A stretch of 64,000 nt of DNA from Vibrio sinensis. GTDB lineage: Bacteria; Pseudomonadota; Gammaproteobacteria; Enterobacterales; Vibrionaceae. Where the stretch lies: contig NZ_QVMU01000016.1 of assembly GCF_003605645.1 (NCBI RefSeq), forward strand, positions 20,958 to 84,957, read 5' to 3'. Both the position numbers and the translations under genes were made by a program. The notes under the pieces were generated by a model. That model worked only from the letters and a program-made list of their open reading frames with translations. It did no database searches and was not told where the DNA came from. Every line of letters begins with the position of its first letter. Position 1 is the stretch's first letter. Of the stretch, positions 44,882 through 54,082 are shown in pieces.

Positions 44882-45988
44882 TTATGCTAATTCAGGATGC
44901 TTAAGATCAGCAAACATCTCTGCCAAACCATCTTCTGTCGCTAAACACACGCCACGCTCGGTGATCAATCCCGTTACGTATTTTGCAGGAGTCACATCAA
45001 ATGCGTAGTTACCACATTCGGTTCCTCTCGGCGCCGTATTAACCCAACTTAGCTGTCCATTAGGATCAATACCGATAACATGAGACTGTTCATCGCCTGT
45101 ACGTTGTTCAATTGGGATCTCTTTTACGCCATCAAATACTGTCCAGTCGATGGTTGGTGATGGTAATGCTACATAGAAAGGTACGTTGTTGTCATAAGCT
45201 GCCAACGCTTTCAGATACGTCCCAATCTTATTGCACACATCTCCTTTCGCCGTAGTACGGTCAGTACCAACAATACAAAGATCCACCTCACCGTGTTGCA
45301 TTAGGTGGCCACCAGCATTATCGGCAATCAGTGTGTGTGGCACGCCGTGAGAACCCAGTTCAAATGCAGTCAAAAGTCCTTGGTTACGAGGTCTGGTTTC
45401 ATCCACCCAAACATGAACGTTAATCCCTGCTTCATGCGCTTTGTAGATAGGTGAAATCGCCGTGCCCCAATCGACTGTCGCTAGCCAACCTGCATTACAG
45501 TGGGTGAGTATATTAACGGTACTCCCCGCCGGTTTTTTACTGGCGATCGCTTTAATAATTTCGAGACCGTGTTCACCAATGCTTTCGCACAAGCGTACAT
45601 CTTCATCCGCTATTTCTGCCGCTAACTGATACGCAATCTGTTCACGTTGCTCGATGTCAGTTTTCTCTAAAACTGCCAAAGTTCGGTCTAATGCCCACTT
45701 AAGGTTGATAGCCGTTGGCCGAGTTGCAATCAATACTTCATAGCAGGTTTTAAGGTGCTCGTTGCTTGGGTCTTCTCGCATACCAAGAGCCATACCATAA
45801 GCTGCAACCGCACCGATCAGTGGCGCACCACGCACCCACATTTCACGAATAGCGGTCGCCGCTAATTTCATTGACGTAAGCTGAATAATTTCAACTTCAA
45901 AAGGCAATTTTGTTTGGTCTAAAATTTCAACGGTCACGCCGTCTTGAGCAACCCAAACTGTACGTTGATGTATTCCATTAATTTTCAT
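44882..45988 (-). CDS. mtnA: 5-methylthioribose-1-phosphate isomerase
   Basis: 368 residues. MtnA features are TAIREMWVRGAPLIGAVAAYG (about 46-66), the catalytic Cys in NILTHCNAGWLAT (about 160) and the catalytic Asp in DLCIVGTDRTTAKGD (about 236-250). It converts 5-methylthioribose-1-P (and 5-deoxyribose-1-P) to the ribulose-1-P. In this context it sits between the kinase and a FucA-type aldolase instead of mtnB-D, which points to the DHAP shunt. ATG 45988 is used; the ribosome site AGAGG overlaps the mtnK stop. Confidence 0.92.
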   Translation of the reverse strand: MKINGIHQRTVWVAQDGVTVEILDQTKLPFEVEIIQLTSMKLAATAIREMWVRGAPLIGAVAAYGMALGMREDPSNEHLKTCYEVLIATRPTAINLKWALDRTLAVLEKTDIEQREQIAYQLAAEIADEDVRLCESIGEHGLEIIKAIASKKPAGSTVNILTHCNAGWLATVDWGTAISPIYKAHEAGINVHVWVDETRPRNQGLLTAFELGSHGVPHTLIADNAGGHLMQHGEVDLCIVGTDRTTAKGDVCNKIGTYLKALAAYDNNVPFYVALPSPTIDWTVFDGVKEIPIEQRTGDEQSHVIGIDPNGQLSWVNTAPRGTECGNYAFDVTPAKYVTGLITERGVCLATEDGLAEMFADLKHPELA

Positions 45989-45996
45989 AGCAACCT

Positions 45997-47262
45997 CTAA
46001 CAACCTTGAGCAAACTGACCAATAGAATCGATGTTTTTATACTGTTTTGCATGAACGATGAGCTCTCTTGCGAGTTTTAAAGCACGTCTCTCACATTGGG
46101 CACGTAACTCAGCATCAGCAATTTGTTTGAAATCCGCCACACCCGCAAAACCGATAATGCGTCGATTCATCTCTAAACCGGCATTGACTAGCGTATCTTC
46201 GAGTAAGGTTGCGAAGAATGTATCCTGAGCCAGTTCAAGCGCAGACATACCTAAACCTGATTGATAGATTTCACGAGGGAATGCATCACCTTGCTGCTTG
46301 TCATTCCATAGCTGTTTGAAATGAGTAACAAACACTTGCCATGTGGTGTTAATTTCCTGAAGTAAATAGGCTTGATATTCAACGCACTTATTGTGGTCTT
46401 GTTCCCACCCAGGGCGAGAGAAATAAGCCATCAAGATGTTGCCGATATAGTTACCGATATCAAACGCCATTGGTCCCATGAAACCAAACTCTGGATCAAT
46501 CACTTTCGTTTCCGTCTCGGTCACCATAATGGATCCCGAATGCAGATCACCATGGAGTAACGCTTGCGCTTCCGTCATAAACTTGTATTTGTAGCGCATT
46601 GCCACTTGGATCATCTCTTGATCTTGCCAAATTTTGTGTACATCGGCATCAAGCAGAGGCGAGTTCCAATTGTTGCGTTCAGCATCAAAATAAGGCTCAG
46701 TGAAAATCAAATCTTCAGTAATTTGGCATAACTCGTGATTCACCGCGAACTTGGAAACAAGCGCCTTTTTATCGACGGCATTCATACCAATATCGGAGGT
46801 ATGGAACAGAGTTTTAGCTAAGAAAATACCCACATCTTCCGCAAGGCTTGGGAAAGTTTTTCCGGCAATTAATTCTTTGCGTAAAATCACATGCGGCGTC
46901 AAAAATTCCATGGCAAAGATCGCCATATCTTGATCATAGAAATAGACTTCTGGTACTAAATCGTGACCAGCAAACTTCGCTTCAACATTAAGCACATTGT
47001 ATTCGAAGTAAGCGCGAGTCAATGAAAGCTGCCAGCTTTCTCCCGCAGCTCGAACATAAGGCAACGCCTGTTTTACTACGATAGTTTTTTCACGTCCTCT
47101 GACGATAAAAACCAAGTTTAAATTGCCATCGCCCACCTCCTCAACTTTCCACTCTGCGGGCTCTCCCCCCAGATTTAAATGACTCGGTAATTTATCGCAA
47201 AGATAAAAAGGTAATGTTTCACTATTTAAAGGCGCGTAACCCGCAGGAACAGAGTTCGACAT
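45997..47262 (-). CDS. mtnK: 5-methylthioribose kinase
   Basis: 421 residues, MtnK family (aminoglycoside-phosphotransferase fold). Visible are GDGNLNLVFIVRG (nucleotide loop), catalytic LLHGDLHSGSIMV and metal-binding VIDPEFGFMGP. It phosphorylates 5-methylthioribose at C1; some members also take 5-deoxyribose. Direct phosphorylation of the free sugar fits an importer encoded upstream. ATG 47262 follows AAGGATG. Confidence 0.92.
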   Translation of the reverse strand: MSNSVPAGYAPLNSETLPFYLCDKLPSHLNLGGEPAEWKVEEVGDGNLNLVFIVRGREKTIVVKQALPYVRAAGESWQLSLTRAYFEYNVLNVEAKFAGHDLVPEVYFYDQDMAIFAMEFLTPHVILRKELIAGKTFPSLAEDVGIFLAKTLFHTSDIGMNAVDKKALVSKFAVNHELCQITEDLIFTEPYFDAERNNWNSPLLDADVHKIWQDQEMIQVAMRYKYKFMTEAQALLHGDLHSGSIMVTETETKVIDPEFGFMGPMAFDIGNYIGNILMAYFSRPGWEQDHNKCVEYQAYLLQEINTTWQVFVTHFKQLWNDKQQGDAFPREIYQSGLGMSALELAQDTFFATLLEDTLVNAGLEMNRRIIGFAGVADFKQIADAELRAQCERRALKLARELIVHAKQYKNIDSIGQFAQGC

Positions 47263-47295
47263 AACGACCATCCTTAACGTTAAAATGCAATCTAA

Positions 47296-47315
47296 AGGGC
47301 GAAGTTATTCGCCCT
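47296..47315 (-). other. Intercistronic hairpin between binding-protein and mtnK genes
   Basis: AGGGCGAA / TTCGCCCT, perfect 8 bp with a 4-base loop. It resembles mRNA-stabilising hairpins found after binding-protein genes, which raise binding-protein yield. Confidence 0.6.
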
Positions 47316-47327
47316 CAGACAAAGTAA

Positions 47328-48365
47328 TTAATTAACCTTTGGCATTGGCATCCAGGTTGGAACCAAAACCGTTGATGATGAGAATGATGGAATTTTGCTG
47401 ACTAAGTCATCCATGTTTTTAATGTCTTGATCATTTAGCATTTCTTGAGTGATCAGAACTGGTGGCACAGTGACTTGCGCTGTAACGGAATCGCCATTTA
47501 ATAGCATCGCCAATGCACGTACACTCACCTCACCCATGATGGATGGATTGGTTGCCACCGTGGCAACCCAAGCACTGCTCGGCTCTCTCATCGCTTGGAT
47601 GTCTGAGTTGGAAATATCCGCACTGTAGATTTTCACCTTACCGGTCAAGCCCGCTTCATCCACCGCAATTTTGATGCCTTTAGCAAATTCATCGTAGGGT
47701 GAAAATGCGACTGAAATATCAGGATTCGCTCTAAATACCGCAGCCGCTTGGTCAGCTACTTGGTTTGGGATTGGGTTATTCATGGTGCCAAAACGCGCGA
47801 TTTCGACAATATCAGGGTAGGTACCTTTAAATTCAGTGAATACCTCATCACGGCGATCCAACGGTGGAATACCAGGAACATACACATACGCCGCTTTCCA
47901 CGCTTTACCATTATCTTTCACCGCTTGCTCTAACGACATACGCGCGATCAGATGGTCATCTTGGTTAATTTGTGGAATAGCTGGATTGTCTGCATTCACA
48001 TCAAACGCCACCACCTTGATGCCGTTTTGCACGGCCATATCGGCTAAGTCTTTAATTGAATCTGTAAAACCGTGTTGCAATACAATGCCGTCATAGCCTT
48101 TCATGATGGCTTGTTCAAGTTGGTTTCGCTGCAAAGAAGCGTCCTGACGAGCATCATAAACATCCAGTTTGAAACCTAATGCTTCTGCTTGGCGTTTCAC
48201 CCCTTTTAAATAAAGTTCAGGGAAATCACCTTGTGATAAATAACGCACGTGAGCAATTCTGATTTCTTTATCTTCAAACGGAGATGTCGTTTCAGCAACC
48301 GCATTACCCGCCGCCATAGCACCAGCGATAGAAACACATAGAGCGATAGTGTTTAAGGTTTTCAT
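47328..48365 (-). CDS. Periplasmic sugar-binding protein of the MTR/deoxyribose-type ABC importer
   Basis: 345 residues. Signal peptide MKTLNTIALCVSIAGAMAAGNAVA. RbsB-type two-lobe domain: IRIAHVRYLSQGDFPELYLKGVKRQAEALGF, KGYDGIVLQHG, GIKVVAFDVNADNP, VAFSPYDEFAKGIKIAVDEAG. It should deliver 5-methylthioribose and/or 5-deoxyribose, judged only from the mtnK-mtnA-aldolase neighbours. Ribosome site AAGGAA. Same operon as permease and ATPase. Confidence 0.85.
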   Translation of the reverse strand: MKTLNTIALCVSIAGAMAAGNAVAETTSPFEDKEIRIAHVRYLSQGDFPELYLKGVKRQAEALGFKLDVYDARQDASLQRNQLEQAIMKGYDGIVLQHGFTDSIKDLADMAVQNGIKVVAFDVNADNPAIPQINQDDHLIARMSLEQAVKDNGKAWKAAYVYVPGIPPLDRRDEVFTEFKGTYPDIVEIARFGTMNNPIPNQVADQAAAVFRANPDISVAFSPYDEFAKGIKIAVDEAGLTGKVKIYSADISNSDIQAMREPSSAWVATVATNPSIMGEVSVRALAMLLNGDSVTAQVTVPPVLITQEMLNDQDIKNMDDLVSKIPSFSSSTVLVPTWMPMPKVN

Positions 48366-48382
48366 TCTAATTTCCTTATTTT

Positions 48383-49366
48383 TTATGCACGTTTATTGGA
48401 TAGGCCGAAGGTAAACATCAATGCTGCTACCAACACTAAGCCTTTAATAAAGTCTTGCGTGTAATACGGGGTATTCATCATGGTGAGTCCGTTGAGCAAC
48501 ACTCCGACAAAGAGAGCACCAATAGCGGAACCTTGTGCATTCGGTCTTGCTGCGCCAAGCACGGCGAAACCAATCAGTGCACCGGCTACTCCATCCATTA
48601 GTAGAGAGTTTCCTGAACTTACATCGCCACGGCCAATGCGTGCTGCCAGCAAGATGCCACCAATCGAGGCATAAACACCTGACATCACATACGCAACGTA
48701 GCGATAGAATTTAACACGAGCCCCTGCCAACTTAGCGGCTTGCTCATTAGAGCCGATGGCATACATCACACGGCCATGACGGGTTCTTTCTAAGAACAAA
48801 TAGGTAATCACAGCCAAAATAAGCATGATGATCACGGGAACAGGAATGATGTCGAAGATTCGAGCTCGACCTAAGAAAAGAAAACTTTCAGAAAATGTAC
48901 CGGTTGCCGTTTCGCCATCAGCCAAACTCATGCCGGTTGAAATTGAACGACCTTGAGTTGGGATCAATTGCAGGCCAAGCAATAAGAACATCATGCCTAA
49001 GGTTGTCAGCAAATCAGGCACTTTCATATGAACTGTCATAAATCCATTCACTAACCCAACCATCACACCCACAGCGATCGCTGCGAATATCGCCATGGTT
49101 GTTCCGCCATCAAAAACCACCATGACGTAACTGGCCGTCATCATAGAAAAGGCAGCGGTTGAACCAATCGACAAATCAAATCCATTAACCGCTAATGTTG
49201 CCGTCACACCCAATGCAAGAATGGCAACAATCGAGACCGATTGAAGTATGATCATCATATTAATGGTGCTAAGGAAAGCAGGCTCTGCGACTGAAAAAAT
49301 AATCAGCATTGAAGCCAACAAAATTAGTAGGCCATATTTAATAGCGAACTCACGCATATCTTTCAT
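48383..49366 (-). CDS. ABC sugar permease, RbsC type
   Basis: 327 residues with 8-10 membrane helices. The family segment GVTATLAVNGFDLSIGSTAAFSMM (RbsC/AraH) and the cytoplasmic EAA-like loop ERTRHGRVMYAIGSNEQAAKLAGARVKFYR are clear. Works with the ATPase and binding protein of the operon. ATG 49366 is taken with AGAGGATG upstream; it overlaps the ATPase gene by 17 bases. Confidence 0.88.
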   Translation of the reverse strand: MKDMREFAIKYGLLILLASMLIIFSVAEPAFLSTINMMIILQSVSIVAILALGVTATLAVNGFDLSIGSTAAFSMMTASYVMVVFDGGTTMAIFAAIAVGVMVGLVNGFMTVHMKVPDLLTTLGMMFLLLGLQLIPTQGRSISTGMSLADGETATGTFSESFLFLGRARIFDIIPVPVIIMLILAVITYLFLERTRHGRVMYAIGSNEQAAKLAGARVKFYRYVAYVMSGVYASIGGILLAARIGRGDVSSGNSLLMDGVAGALIGFAVLGAARPNAQGSAIGALFVGVLLNGLTMMNTPYYTQDFIKGLVLVAALMFTFGLSNKRA

Positions 49367-50903
49367 CGGTAACATCCTCTGTTGAAGTTATGTTGGCGTT
49401 TTTCTTATCCGGTGCGGCGGCGATTTGGTTAATCAGGGTCGGCATATTGACTTGATCAATTCGATGGATCCCTGCCAAATTGTTGTGGTTAAAGACAATA
49501 ATGCGATCAGCGATTTCTAGCGCCTCTTCTACGTCAGTACAGATAGCGATGGTGGCTCTATCGCTTGCCGTATTGCGTAACAGTTCGCCGATTTGACGAC
49601 GAGATGAAATATCAACGCCTTGGAATGGTTCATTGAGAAGTAATACTTGGCACTCATCGAGCATCCAACGAGCAACCATCGCCTTTTGCTGGTTTCCGCC
49701 AGAAAGCGTCGACATCAAATCTTCTTGATCTGTGTACTTCACTTTGGTGGTTTGTATTGCAGTGGTGACGTGTTGTTTTTCCCGTTTTCTATCGATAAAG
49801 CCAAAAGTAGAAAACTGTTTTAAAAAAGGCAGACTGACATTTTGTTCAATGGAAAAAGCAGGAATAAGTGCGTTATTACCACGGTCTTCTTGCACCATAA
49901 AAATACCGCTTTCAATCGCATGACCGGGGCTGCTAGGAGTCCAATCTTGTCCATTGAGTTTAATATTGCCAGACGCGAATTTCGCCATACCGAAAATACC
50001 CTCAACAACGGAAGTACAACCGGAAGAAAGAAGCCCCGTTAAAACGACAATTTCGCCGGACTTTAACGTTAAATCAAAAGGTAGAGTATCAGGTTTTAAA
50101 CGAATATCGGTCAGTTCGAGTAATGATTTGTCGCCAGCGCAATAACTATGACTCACCGCTCCAACAGCATGACCCAGCATAGAATCCACCGCTCCGGCAT
50201 AATCTAAAGGCGGTTCAAACCAACCTACGATTCGCCCCTCGCGCAATGAGGCGATTTTGTCCGCTAACGTGCGAATATCCGACATACGATGAGAGATATA
50301 GACGACCGCAACCCCTTCGCTGCGCATGGTTTTTACCGCTTCAAATAACTTCACAGATTCGGTATCAGAAAGGGAAGAGGTTGGTTCATCTAAAATTAAT
50401 AATTTAGGTTTGTCCGAAATAGCACGAGCAATCGCGACCAATTGGCGGTCAGCTTGAGTTAATTCCGATACTTGCGTGTCTAGTGCGAGAGACAATCCAA
50501 TTTTATCCGCAATCGGGCGCGCTTGTAATTCCAACTCTTTTTGAGAGATAAATGCCCCAAATCGACCATCACAAAGCTTATCTAGTAGTAAGTTTTCAGC
50601 AATATTGAGGTCTTGGACTACCCCATCATTGATAATTTGATGCACCGTAATAATGCCCGCACTACGCGCTGATTGCGGTGTGGAAACATCAACTTGTTCG
50701 CCATTTATAAACACAGCCCCTTCGTCAGCGGCATAAACACCACTCAAGATCTTTACCAATGTCGATTTTCCAGCGCCATTTGCACCCATTAATGCCAAAA
50801 CGCTGCCACCTTCAATTGTTAGGCTGACATCATGTAAAACCGTATTACTCCCGAAGGCTTTTTTAATGGTTCGTATCTCAATAGTGTTTGCTACATCAGA
50901 CAT
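49350..50903 (-). CDS. ABC sugar importer ATPase, RbsA type (two NBDs)
   Basis: 517 residues with two nucleotide-binding domains. N-half: Walker A GANGAGKSTLVK (about 37-48), a Q/T-rich signature LTQADRQLVAIARAI and Walker B LLILDEPTSSL. C-half: degenerate Walker A (GLLSSGCTSVVE), signature LSGGNQQKAMVARWM and Walker B VLLLNEPFQGVD, a pattern typical of RbsA/MglA where site 2 is weak. ATG 50903 follows GGAGTGG. Belongs to the DHAP-shunt operon. Confidence 0.9.
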   Translation of the reverse strand: MSDVANTIEIRTIKKAFGSNTVLHDVSLTIEGGSVLALMGANGAGKSTLVKILSGVYAADEGAVFINGEQVDVSTPQSARSAGIITVHQIINDGVVQDLNIAENLLLDKLCDGRFGAFISQKELELQARPIADKIGLSLALDTQVSELTQADRQLVAIARAISDKPKLLILDEPTSSLSDTESVKLFEAVKTMRSEGVAVVYISHRMSDIRTLADKIASLREGRIVGWFEPPLDYAGAVDSMLGHAVGAVSHSYCAGDKSLLELTDIRLKPDTLPFDLTLKSGEIVVLTGLLSSGCTSVVEGIFGMAKFASGNIKLNGQDWTPSSPGHAIESGIFMVQEDRGNNALIPAFSIEQNVSLPFLKQFSTFGFIDRKREKQHVTTAIQTTKVKYTDQEDLMSTLSGGNQQKAMVARWMLDECQVLLLNEPFQGVDISSRRQIGELLRNTASDRATIAICTDVEEALEIADRIIVFNHNNLAGIHRIDQVNMPTLINQIAAAPDKKNANITSTEDVTDERYA

Positions 50904-51036
50904 GACCACTCCACACCTCACTCCATGAATTTACAAACGTAATACTAAGAGATCAAATGTAAAGCGGTCTGTGATGAAGATATCAGTTTAAAAAATGAAC
51001 ACATTTTGATTGTGTGAATTAATTTAAATTTAGACT

Positions 51037-51468
51037 TCAGTCAAAAATCACACCTTTTTGTAGTATCAAACAAGCATATGGACGTACATCATTAGTGCTA
51101 ATTATCAACTGACATTCACGAGCAAGGGAATAAAACTCATGCCTATCGATTAGCTTTGAGTTATGGTCACTTTCTTCGGAATTATTTTTTACTTCCATAA
51201 AATCAACCGCAGCTTCAGTTGCTTGCTCGCTTCCATCGGCTGCCATGATCATAAGTGGATATTCGGTGAAAGCATCGAGTGGAAAATGTTTAAGAACACT
51301 ATCTAGCACTTTAGATGCACCTACCCCTGGCATCGACAAATACGTTCGATGGGCGTGAGAGTGTGCAGGAAAGTTAGCATCGACAATGGCGAGCCGATCA
51401 CCATGGCCCATATTCTGTAGGGCAAACAAAAGATCAGCATTCAATAGTGGGTCGATATGTTTTAGCAT
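51037..51468 (-). CDS. FucU/RbsD-family sugar mutarotase
   Basis: 143 residues. MLKHIDPLLNADLLFALQNMGHGDRLAIVDANFPAHS is the FucU start, with the catalytic His/Asp of the family, and the DVRPYACLILQKG end matches. FucU and RbsD interconvert sugar anomers. Since 5-methylthioribose and 5-deoxyribose have no 5-OH they cannot form a pyranose, so here it could only speed alpha/beta furanose exchange before MtnK. First gene of the operon; about 130 bases precede the ATPase gene. Confidence 0.85.
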   Translation of the reverse strand: MLKHIDPLLNADLLFALQNMGHGDRLAIVDANFPAHSHAHRTYLSMPGVGASKVLDSVLKHFPLDAFTEYPLMIMAADGSEQATEAAVDFMEVKNNSEESDHNSKLIDRHEFYSLARECQLIISTNDVRPYACLILQKGVIFD

Positions 51469-51606
51469 GATTATTTACCTTTGTGTTTACATATATACAA
51501 AAGTATATTACGCTTTTTTTATACCAGTAAGATAACAAACCTTTTATAATTGTTAAAAATGGGATCACAACCAGAATTCAAATAATAAACAAAAGGATGA
51601 CAGCAG

Positions 51607-52599
51607 ATGATCGATGCTGTGCTAAAAAACGTCAGTTCATTCAACAACGATCCGGTCCTTCATGCTACTTGGCTTTACTACCAAGAAGGCCTTAGTCAAA
51701 CCGATGTCGCTAAATTGATGGGAATCTCACGGGTGACCGTGGTGAAATATTTACAGACGGCGAGAGAAAAAGGGCTGGTTCAAATCAACCTTGATCTGAA
51801 TACTTTCGCTTCCATTGATATGTCATTGCACATTAAAGAAAAATTTGGATTGGAACGCGTCATTATCGTGCCTGATGGTGAGCACGCCAATCTACGCGAA
51901 GATTCTAAATTAATGCGCGAACGTCTCGCTCGCGCAGGCAGTATGTATTTAAGCCAAGTCGTTGAAGATGGCGATGTCGTCGGTGTCGCGTGGGGTCGAA
52001 CGATTCATCAAATGAGCCATTTGATGACGCCTAAATCATGCAAAGATATCACCGTGATGCAGATGCTCGGTTCAATGCCTGCTCAACCTGACTTCTCGAC
52101 CATTGAATCTTCTTCTCAGTTGGCGAACAAACTCTCTGGGCGGGTCATTTCTTTGCACGTCCCTGCCGTTGTTTCTAGTTCACGTTTAGCCATGGAATTA
52201 CAAGCCGAACCTATCATTCGTGCTAACTTTGATGCGCTAACAAAGTGTAATAAAGCTTTCTTTGTGGTGGGGAATGCATTGGATGAGAACCCTCTGATCC
52301 GCGTCGGAGTATTATCGAAGCAAGAAATGCAGATTTACCGAGATCTTGGGGCTGTTGGCGTTATTTGCGGACGTTTCTACGATAAGTTGGGACAACCCGT
52401 TGTGGCGGAAGTTGATCTTAGAATACTCGGCATCAGTTTAGCCCAATTACGTCAAGTTGACCGCCGTATCTTCTTAGCCGGTGGAGAACGCAATTACCCT
52501 GCGACCCTAGGTGCAATTTTAGGTGGTTATGTCTCTGATTTAATTATAGATGAGGGGACCGCTGAGTTTCTGGCCAACTGTGATATTCCACAAGCTTAA
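51607..52599 (+). CDS. SorC/LsrR-family transcriptional regulator
   Basis: 330 residues. N-terminal HTH (WLYYQEGLSQTDVAKLMGISRVTVVKYLQTAREKGLVQI, about 22-60) and a SorC-type sugar-phosphate-binding domain (about 75-325) with GDVVGVAWGRTIHQM and FLAGGERNYPATLGAILGGYVSDLIID. Divergent from the FucU-ABC-mtnK-mtnA-aldolase operon and likely its repressor, sensing a phosphorylated pentose. Ribosome site AAAGGATG. Confidence 0.88.
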   Translation: MIDAVLKNVSSFNNDPVLHATWLYYQEGLSQTDVAKLMGISRVTVVKYLQTAREKGLVQINLDLNTFASIDMSLHIKEKFGLERVIIVPDGEHANLREDSKLMRERLARAGSMYLSQVVEDGDVVGVAWGRTIHQMSHLMTPKSCKDITVMQMLGSMPAQPDFSTIESSSQLANKLSGRVISLHVPAVVSSSRLAMELQAEPIIRANFDALTKCNKAFFVVGNALDENPLIRVGVLSKQEMQIYRDLGAVGVICGRFYDKLGQPVVAEVDLRILGISLAQLRQVDRRIFLAGGERNYPATLGAILGGYVSDLIIDEGTAEFLANCDIPQA

Positions 52600-52617
52600 T
52601 GCTCTGTCTGACATCTC

Positions 52618-52644
52618 GAGCCTGACACCTCTGGTGTCGGCCTC
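52618..52644 (+). other. Hairpin after the SorC-type gene
   Basis: GAGCCTGACACC / GGTGTCGGCCTC pair at 10 of 12 with a 3-base loop, no T-run. A second inverted repeat TAACCACG / CGTGGTTA follows at 52712-52743. Confidence 0.6.
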
Positions 52645-52795
52645 ATAAGTTAGGCGCATTAGTTTCAACCAGAGGCTCCAGTACAACAACTTTTAGTATC
52701 ATAACACTCAATAACCACGCCCCATCGAAGTTGGTCGTGGTTACTGAATAAAGCTATCTGTTCATCAACATCTTATTTCTATCAAACGTAATCCT

Positions 52796-53740
52796 CTACA
52801 ACTCTAAAGTTGCAGCTTCATTCGAGCGGATCGATGTTTGTTCAGCAATTTCTCCAACTCGACGAATGAGATAATCTTTAAAATTGACACAACGAACGGG
52901 CATCTGGCGACGAGGTCGGTAATAGAGGCTAAATTCGAATTCACTGTTTGTGTACTCTTTTAACACTTGTACCAATTCTCCACTATCGAGTTCTTCTTGA
53001 ATTAAACGTACGGGTAAATAACCAATTCCGCCGCCTTTGGTGGCTACCGTTTTGATAAACTGGCTATCTTCCACTTCAACGGTTTGAGCAATATCAACCG
53101 TTGTCATTTCTCCCTCTCGCTCAAATACCCATTTATTACCACCAACCAGAGTCGAAGCATAAAGACAGTTATGTCGACGCAAATCATCTGGCATTTCTGG
53201 TTGTCCATATTTCTCTATATATTCCGGAGAACAACACGCCATTAACGGGTACTTAAGCAGCGATCTTTTGACCAGTAAACTGTCTTTTTCTTGGAAGCCG
53301 TGATAAACCGCGCTGGCACGAATCGCAAAATCGATTTCATCAATATGATCCATATCGAAAGCTGTTTCCATAACCCGAAACGTAACATGAGGATGTTGCT
53401 GCAAATACTCCCCCACAATTTGTCCGAGAAAGTCCCGAGCAAACAAGGGGGTCGAGGCGATACGAATGATGCCGCGGTCATCATTACCTAGATTTTGAAT
53501 TTCCGTGAAAATCTCATCAATTTCGCTATTAACTCGATTGAAGCGTTCAAAAAGTCGAACTCCCGCTTGAGTGGGGACGACTTTTCTCGTCGAACGTTTC
53601 AGTAAACTGATCCCCATACTTTCTTCTAGTTCGATAATCCAACGACTGCCCGCAGAAGCGGATATTCCATATTGTTTTGCGGCAACACTGAATGAACCAG
53701 TACGCACGACATGAAGAAAGTAGACGATTTTATCTAACAT
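52796..53740 (-). CDS. LysR-family regulator
   Basis: 314 residues. wHTH near 1-60 (FLHVVRTGSFSVAAKQYGISASAGSRWIIELEESMGISLLKR), then a substrate-binding domain (about 90-300) with the CrgA-type GGGIGYLPVRLIQEELDSGELVQVL. It belongs to the CrgA/DsdC-like LysR group by look. It diverges from the SDR-thiolase genes and is the nearest candidate to control them. ATG 53740 preferred over a TTG four codons before. Confidence 0.85.
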   Translation of the reverse strand: MLDKIVYFLHVVRTGSFSVAAKQYGISASAGSRWIIELEESMGISLLKRSTRKVVPTQAGVRLFERFNRVNSEIDEIFTEIQNLGNDDRGIIRIASTPLFARDFLGQIVGEYLQQHPHVTFRVMETAFDMDHIDEIDFAIRASAVYHGFQEKDSLLVKRSLLKYPLMACCSPEYIEKYGQPEMPDDLRRHNCLYASTLVGGNKWVFEREGEMTTVDIAQTVEVEDSQFIKTVATKGGGIGYLPVRLIQEELDSGELVQVLKEYTNSEFEFSLYYRPRRQMPVRCVNFKDYLIRRVGEIAEQTSIRSNEAATLEL

Positions 53741-54082
53741 GGTCAATTCCAAAAATTATTGCATATTCTGCGTAATCAAATTTATAACGGAACATGGTCG
53801 CTGGATAAATCCCCATCGACGTATTTGTTAATTTAAGTCAAAAAAGAGAACAATTAATATTTTTGTCTGATTCTCAGCAACCAGATCTCCAAAGACGACA
53901 TCATCCCGTCATTTAATTCAAGCTCTATTATCCCATTTCTGCAAGAGTGTTTTGCTTCGCATTTAATCAACAAATGCTCAAATGCCCCATAGAATGGGCC
54001 TACCTACTGCGAAATAAATTCTACGATATTTGTAGATAACTTCGACAAAAATTCGCAACTCTACTGAAAAAGGTGACAAACC
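53741..54082. other. Divergent promoter region between LysR and SDR genes
   Basis: About 340 bases, AT-rich, no gene. LysR-type T-N11-A sites are too common here to single out one. AAAGGTGA precedes the SDR start. Confidence 0.4.

Noticed and set aside
50965..50985. CRP-like sequence before the ABC ATPase gene
   Set aside because: Only the left half TGTGA matches; the right half fits at 3 of 5.
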